A DNA stretch of 64,000 nt from Pseudomonadota bacterium (GTDB lineage Bacteria > Pseudomonadota > Gammaproteobacteria > Steroidobacterales > Steroidobacteraceae). Positions 62,216 to 64,000 of this stretch are shown here, one piece after another. Below the pieces are notes generated by a model. That model made no database searches. It had not been told where the DNA came from and was given only the letters and a program-made list of their open reading frames with translations. The translations under genes and the position numbers were made by a program. The first letter of the stretch is position 1; every line of letters starts with the position of its first letter. Location: positions 251,059 to 315,058 of the forward strand of contig JADJOO010000001.1 of the NCBI GenBank assembly GCA_016713725.1, written 5' to 3'.

Positions 62216-64000
62216 CCCCCTTTCCAGCGAACACCCGCGGCGGCGCGGGCCGACGGCTCGTCCGGTTGCTGCTGTTGCCGTGGCTTGCCGTGGGTTTCGT
62301 CGGTGGCGCATCCGCCGCCGAAAGCCCTGCCTGGGACCGCACGATCGAACGCATCGCGCCGTCGGTGGTCACCATCGAAATCGACCAGACCCGCGCCTTC
62401 GACACGGAGTGGAACCAGTCGAGCCAGGCGACTGGCTTCGTGGTCGACGCCGTGCGCGGCTTGATCCTGACCAACCGGCACGTGGTGACGCCCGGACCGG
62501 TGGTGGCAACCGCGGTGTTCCAGAACCGCGAGGAGGTCGAACTGCACGCCGTCTATCGCGATCCGGTGCACGATTTCGGCATCTATCGCTACGACCCGGC
62601 GAAGCTCAGGTACGTGCAGCCGGCGGCACTGCCATTGTATCCGGCAGGCGCGCGCGTGGGCGCCGAGATCCGCGTCGTCGGCAATGACGCCGGCGAACAG
62701 CTTTCCATCCTGGCGGGCACGCTGGCGCGGCTCGACCGCGAAGCCCCCGAGTACGGGGTCGGCAAGTACAACGATTTCAATACGTTTTACGTGCAGGCTG
62801 CCTCCGGCACGTCGGGAGGCCTGTCGGGTTCGCCGGTCATCGACATCCGTGGTCGTCGTCGCGCTGAACGCTGGCGGCAGCAGCGGGCGCAATCGAGTTT
62901 CTACCTGCCGCTCGATCGCGTGCAGCGTGCGCTGCAACTGATCCAGCGTGGCGAACCCGTGTCTCGCGGTACCCTGAAGACAGTATTCAACTACACGCCG
63001 TACGACGAACTCGTGCGCCTCGGCCTGCGGGCCGTCACGCAGGAAGCCGCACGCAAGGCGCACCCCGACCTCACCGGCATGCTGGTGGTGGACGAAGTGC
63101 TGCCCGGTTCGCCAACCGAAGGCAGGCTGCATCCGGGCGACATCCTCACGCACGTGAATGGCCAGCTCGTGACCACGTTCCTGCCGCTCGAGGAAATTCT
63201 CGACAGCGCCGTCGGTGGCAAGGTCGACATCGTCGTCGAGCGCGGTGGCGAAAGGGTCCAGCAGACGCTGCCCGTAGGCGACCTGCACGCGATCACGCCC
63301 TCCGAATTCTTCGAGTTCGGTGATTTCCGTCGTGCACGCTTTCGTACCAGATGGCGCGACACTTCAATGCGCCCGTGAGCGGCGTGCGGCGTCGCCAACC
63401 CGGCTACGTGTTGAATCCGGCGGGCGTGCCGCGCGGCGCCGTGATTTCCAGCGTGAACGGCAAGCCGGTCGCCACCATGGCAGAGTTTCGCGACATCATT
63501 GCCGCCCTGCCGCATGGAGCGCGCGCGGCTTTGCGTTATTCCACGCTCGATGACCCAAGGGTTCCGAGACTCGAGTGATGGCGGATGGACCGCGCGTGGT
63601 TTGCGGCGAAGGTCTGCCGTCCGCGACGACAAGACCGGCCTTGTGGCCGTGCGAAGCGCTGGCAGCGCCCCCCGCTGCGGCAACCGTGCCACCTGCCCGC
63701 ACCCACTTCGCTGCCGGCAACGACAAGCGCGCGAACGAGATCGCGGCCTCGCTCGTGCTGGTGACGTTCGACATGCCGTTTTCCGTGGCCGGCATCACGG
63801 GCGCAACTACCACGGCACTTGGCGTCATCGTCGACGCCGAGCGCGGCCTCGTCGTGGTCGACCGCAACACGGTGCCCGTGGTGGCAGGCGACGTGCGCCT
63901 CACGATCGGCGGCTCGATCGAAGTGCCGGGAAATGTCGAGTACGTGCATCCGCTGCACAACCTGTCGGTCGTCTCGTTCGACCCGAAAAAGCGCTCGACG
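62212..64000 (+). CDS. Nma111/HtrA-like S1C serine protease with PDZ domains (several frameshifts, incomplete)
   Basis: Start GTG 62212, followed by a signal-like segment (LVRLLLLPWLAVGFVGGASA). Catalytic triad: His in LILTNRHVVTPG, Asp in YRDPVHDFGIYRYDP, Ser in ASGTSGGLSGSPV. PDZ-type segments follow (GMLVVDEVLPGSPTEGRLHP, GDILTHVNGQLVTTFLPLEE). The pattern and a second degenerate protease-like half (VLVTFDMPFSVAGITGATTT, HPLHNLSVVSFDPKK) match the large two-repeat Nma111-type proteases. The first frame stops at 63378; small indels near 63318, 63340, 63390, 63600 and 63645 must be repaired to read on. It runs off the right edge. Confidence 0.78.

Noticed and set aside
61282..63378. A kinase-protease fusion
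   Set aside because: A signal-like segment would lie inside the protein, and a one-base repair gives two normal genes with a GTGA overlap.

Overview
The window is high-GC DNA from a gammaproteobacterium, probably near the Steroidobacterales/Nevskiales/Xanthomonadales part of the class. The evidence is gene order: the 6S RNA between zapA and ygfA, zapB-like/zapA facing ygfB-pepP-ubiH-ubiI, yhdP-nit-tldD facing yjgA-pmbA, rplM-rpsI next to coq7 and a Crp/Vfr-like regulator, and a glycine-riboswitch gcvT-gcvH-gcvPA-gcvPB operon. No genus-level marker was identified.

Layout. 0-8.3 kb: end of yhdP, nit, tldD; an ExeA-type ATPase with FHA domain; purE/purK; yjgA; pmbA. 8.3-12.8 kb: non-coding DNA, an iron-handling operon (NifX-like protein, DUF2202 ferritin-like protein, encapsulin-type ferritin EncFtn without a shell gene) and an IS1182-type insertion sequence, bracketed by two inverted copies of a hairpin-rich repeat. 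12.8-21.3 kb: housekeeping genes (DUF1993, YihY, a BtuF-like binding protein, purC, djlA, rpe, crp-like, coq7, rplM, rpsI, tRNA-Gln). 21.3-33.4 kb: an accessory tract of about twenty small, mostly plus-strand genes of the kind carried in integron cassettes (VOC, DUF4188, YciI, GFA, DUF1398, SRPBCC, DUF4386, GNAT, DUF1801, DUF3291, DUF1697, an odd PanD, DUF6265, methyltransferase). It holds at least one attC-like site and several decayed genes. 33.5-38 kb: glcF-glcE-glcD and rpiA, followed by a 22-residue lysine-rich small protein. 38.2-47.4 kb: EVE protein, ygfA, 6S RNA, zapA, zapB-like, ygfB, pepP, ubiH, ubiI, an AidB-like acyl-CoA dehydrogenase, a palindromic element and a DUF2189 protein. 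47.4-56 kb: katG, a membrane protein, ispG, a DUF885 peptidase and small unknown genes. 56-64 kb: tandem glycine riboswitch, gcvT, gcvH, gcvPA, gcvPB, dgkA, a PfkB kinase and an Nma111/HtrA-like protease running off the right edge.

Sequence quality matters here. At least fifteen genes are broken or falsely fused by single-base insertions or deletions, mostly in short homopolymers: the ATPase-FHA gene, purE, yjgA, encFtn (two bases), purC, crp-like, DUF1398, DUF1579-like, a GNAT (twice), ubiI, katG, a hypothetical gene, gcvPB, the PfkB kinase and the protease (several). In each case restoring the base gives a normal-length family member, often with a clean ATGA/GTGA junction to the next gene. 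Apparent PurE-PurK, UbiI-acyl-CoA dehydrogenase and PfkB-protease fusions are products of these shifts. gcvPA and gcvPB also each carry an in-frame TAG at an expected glutamate, and ubiH lacks an internal block. Whether these are consensus errors or real decay cannot be decided from the sequence alone.

The most unusual structure is a near-perfect 88-nt REP-like palindrome sitting inside the variable hairpin of aptamer 1 of the tandem glycine riboswitch upstream of gcvT. Other notable items are the shell-less EncFtn operon, the PanD-like protein with a substituted substrate-binding position, the attC-like remnant, the lysine-rich small gene with its own promoter and terminator, and a 202-bp cruciform-type element.
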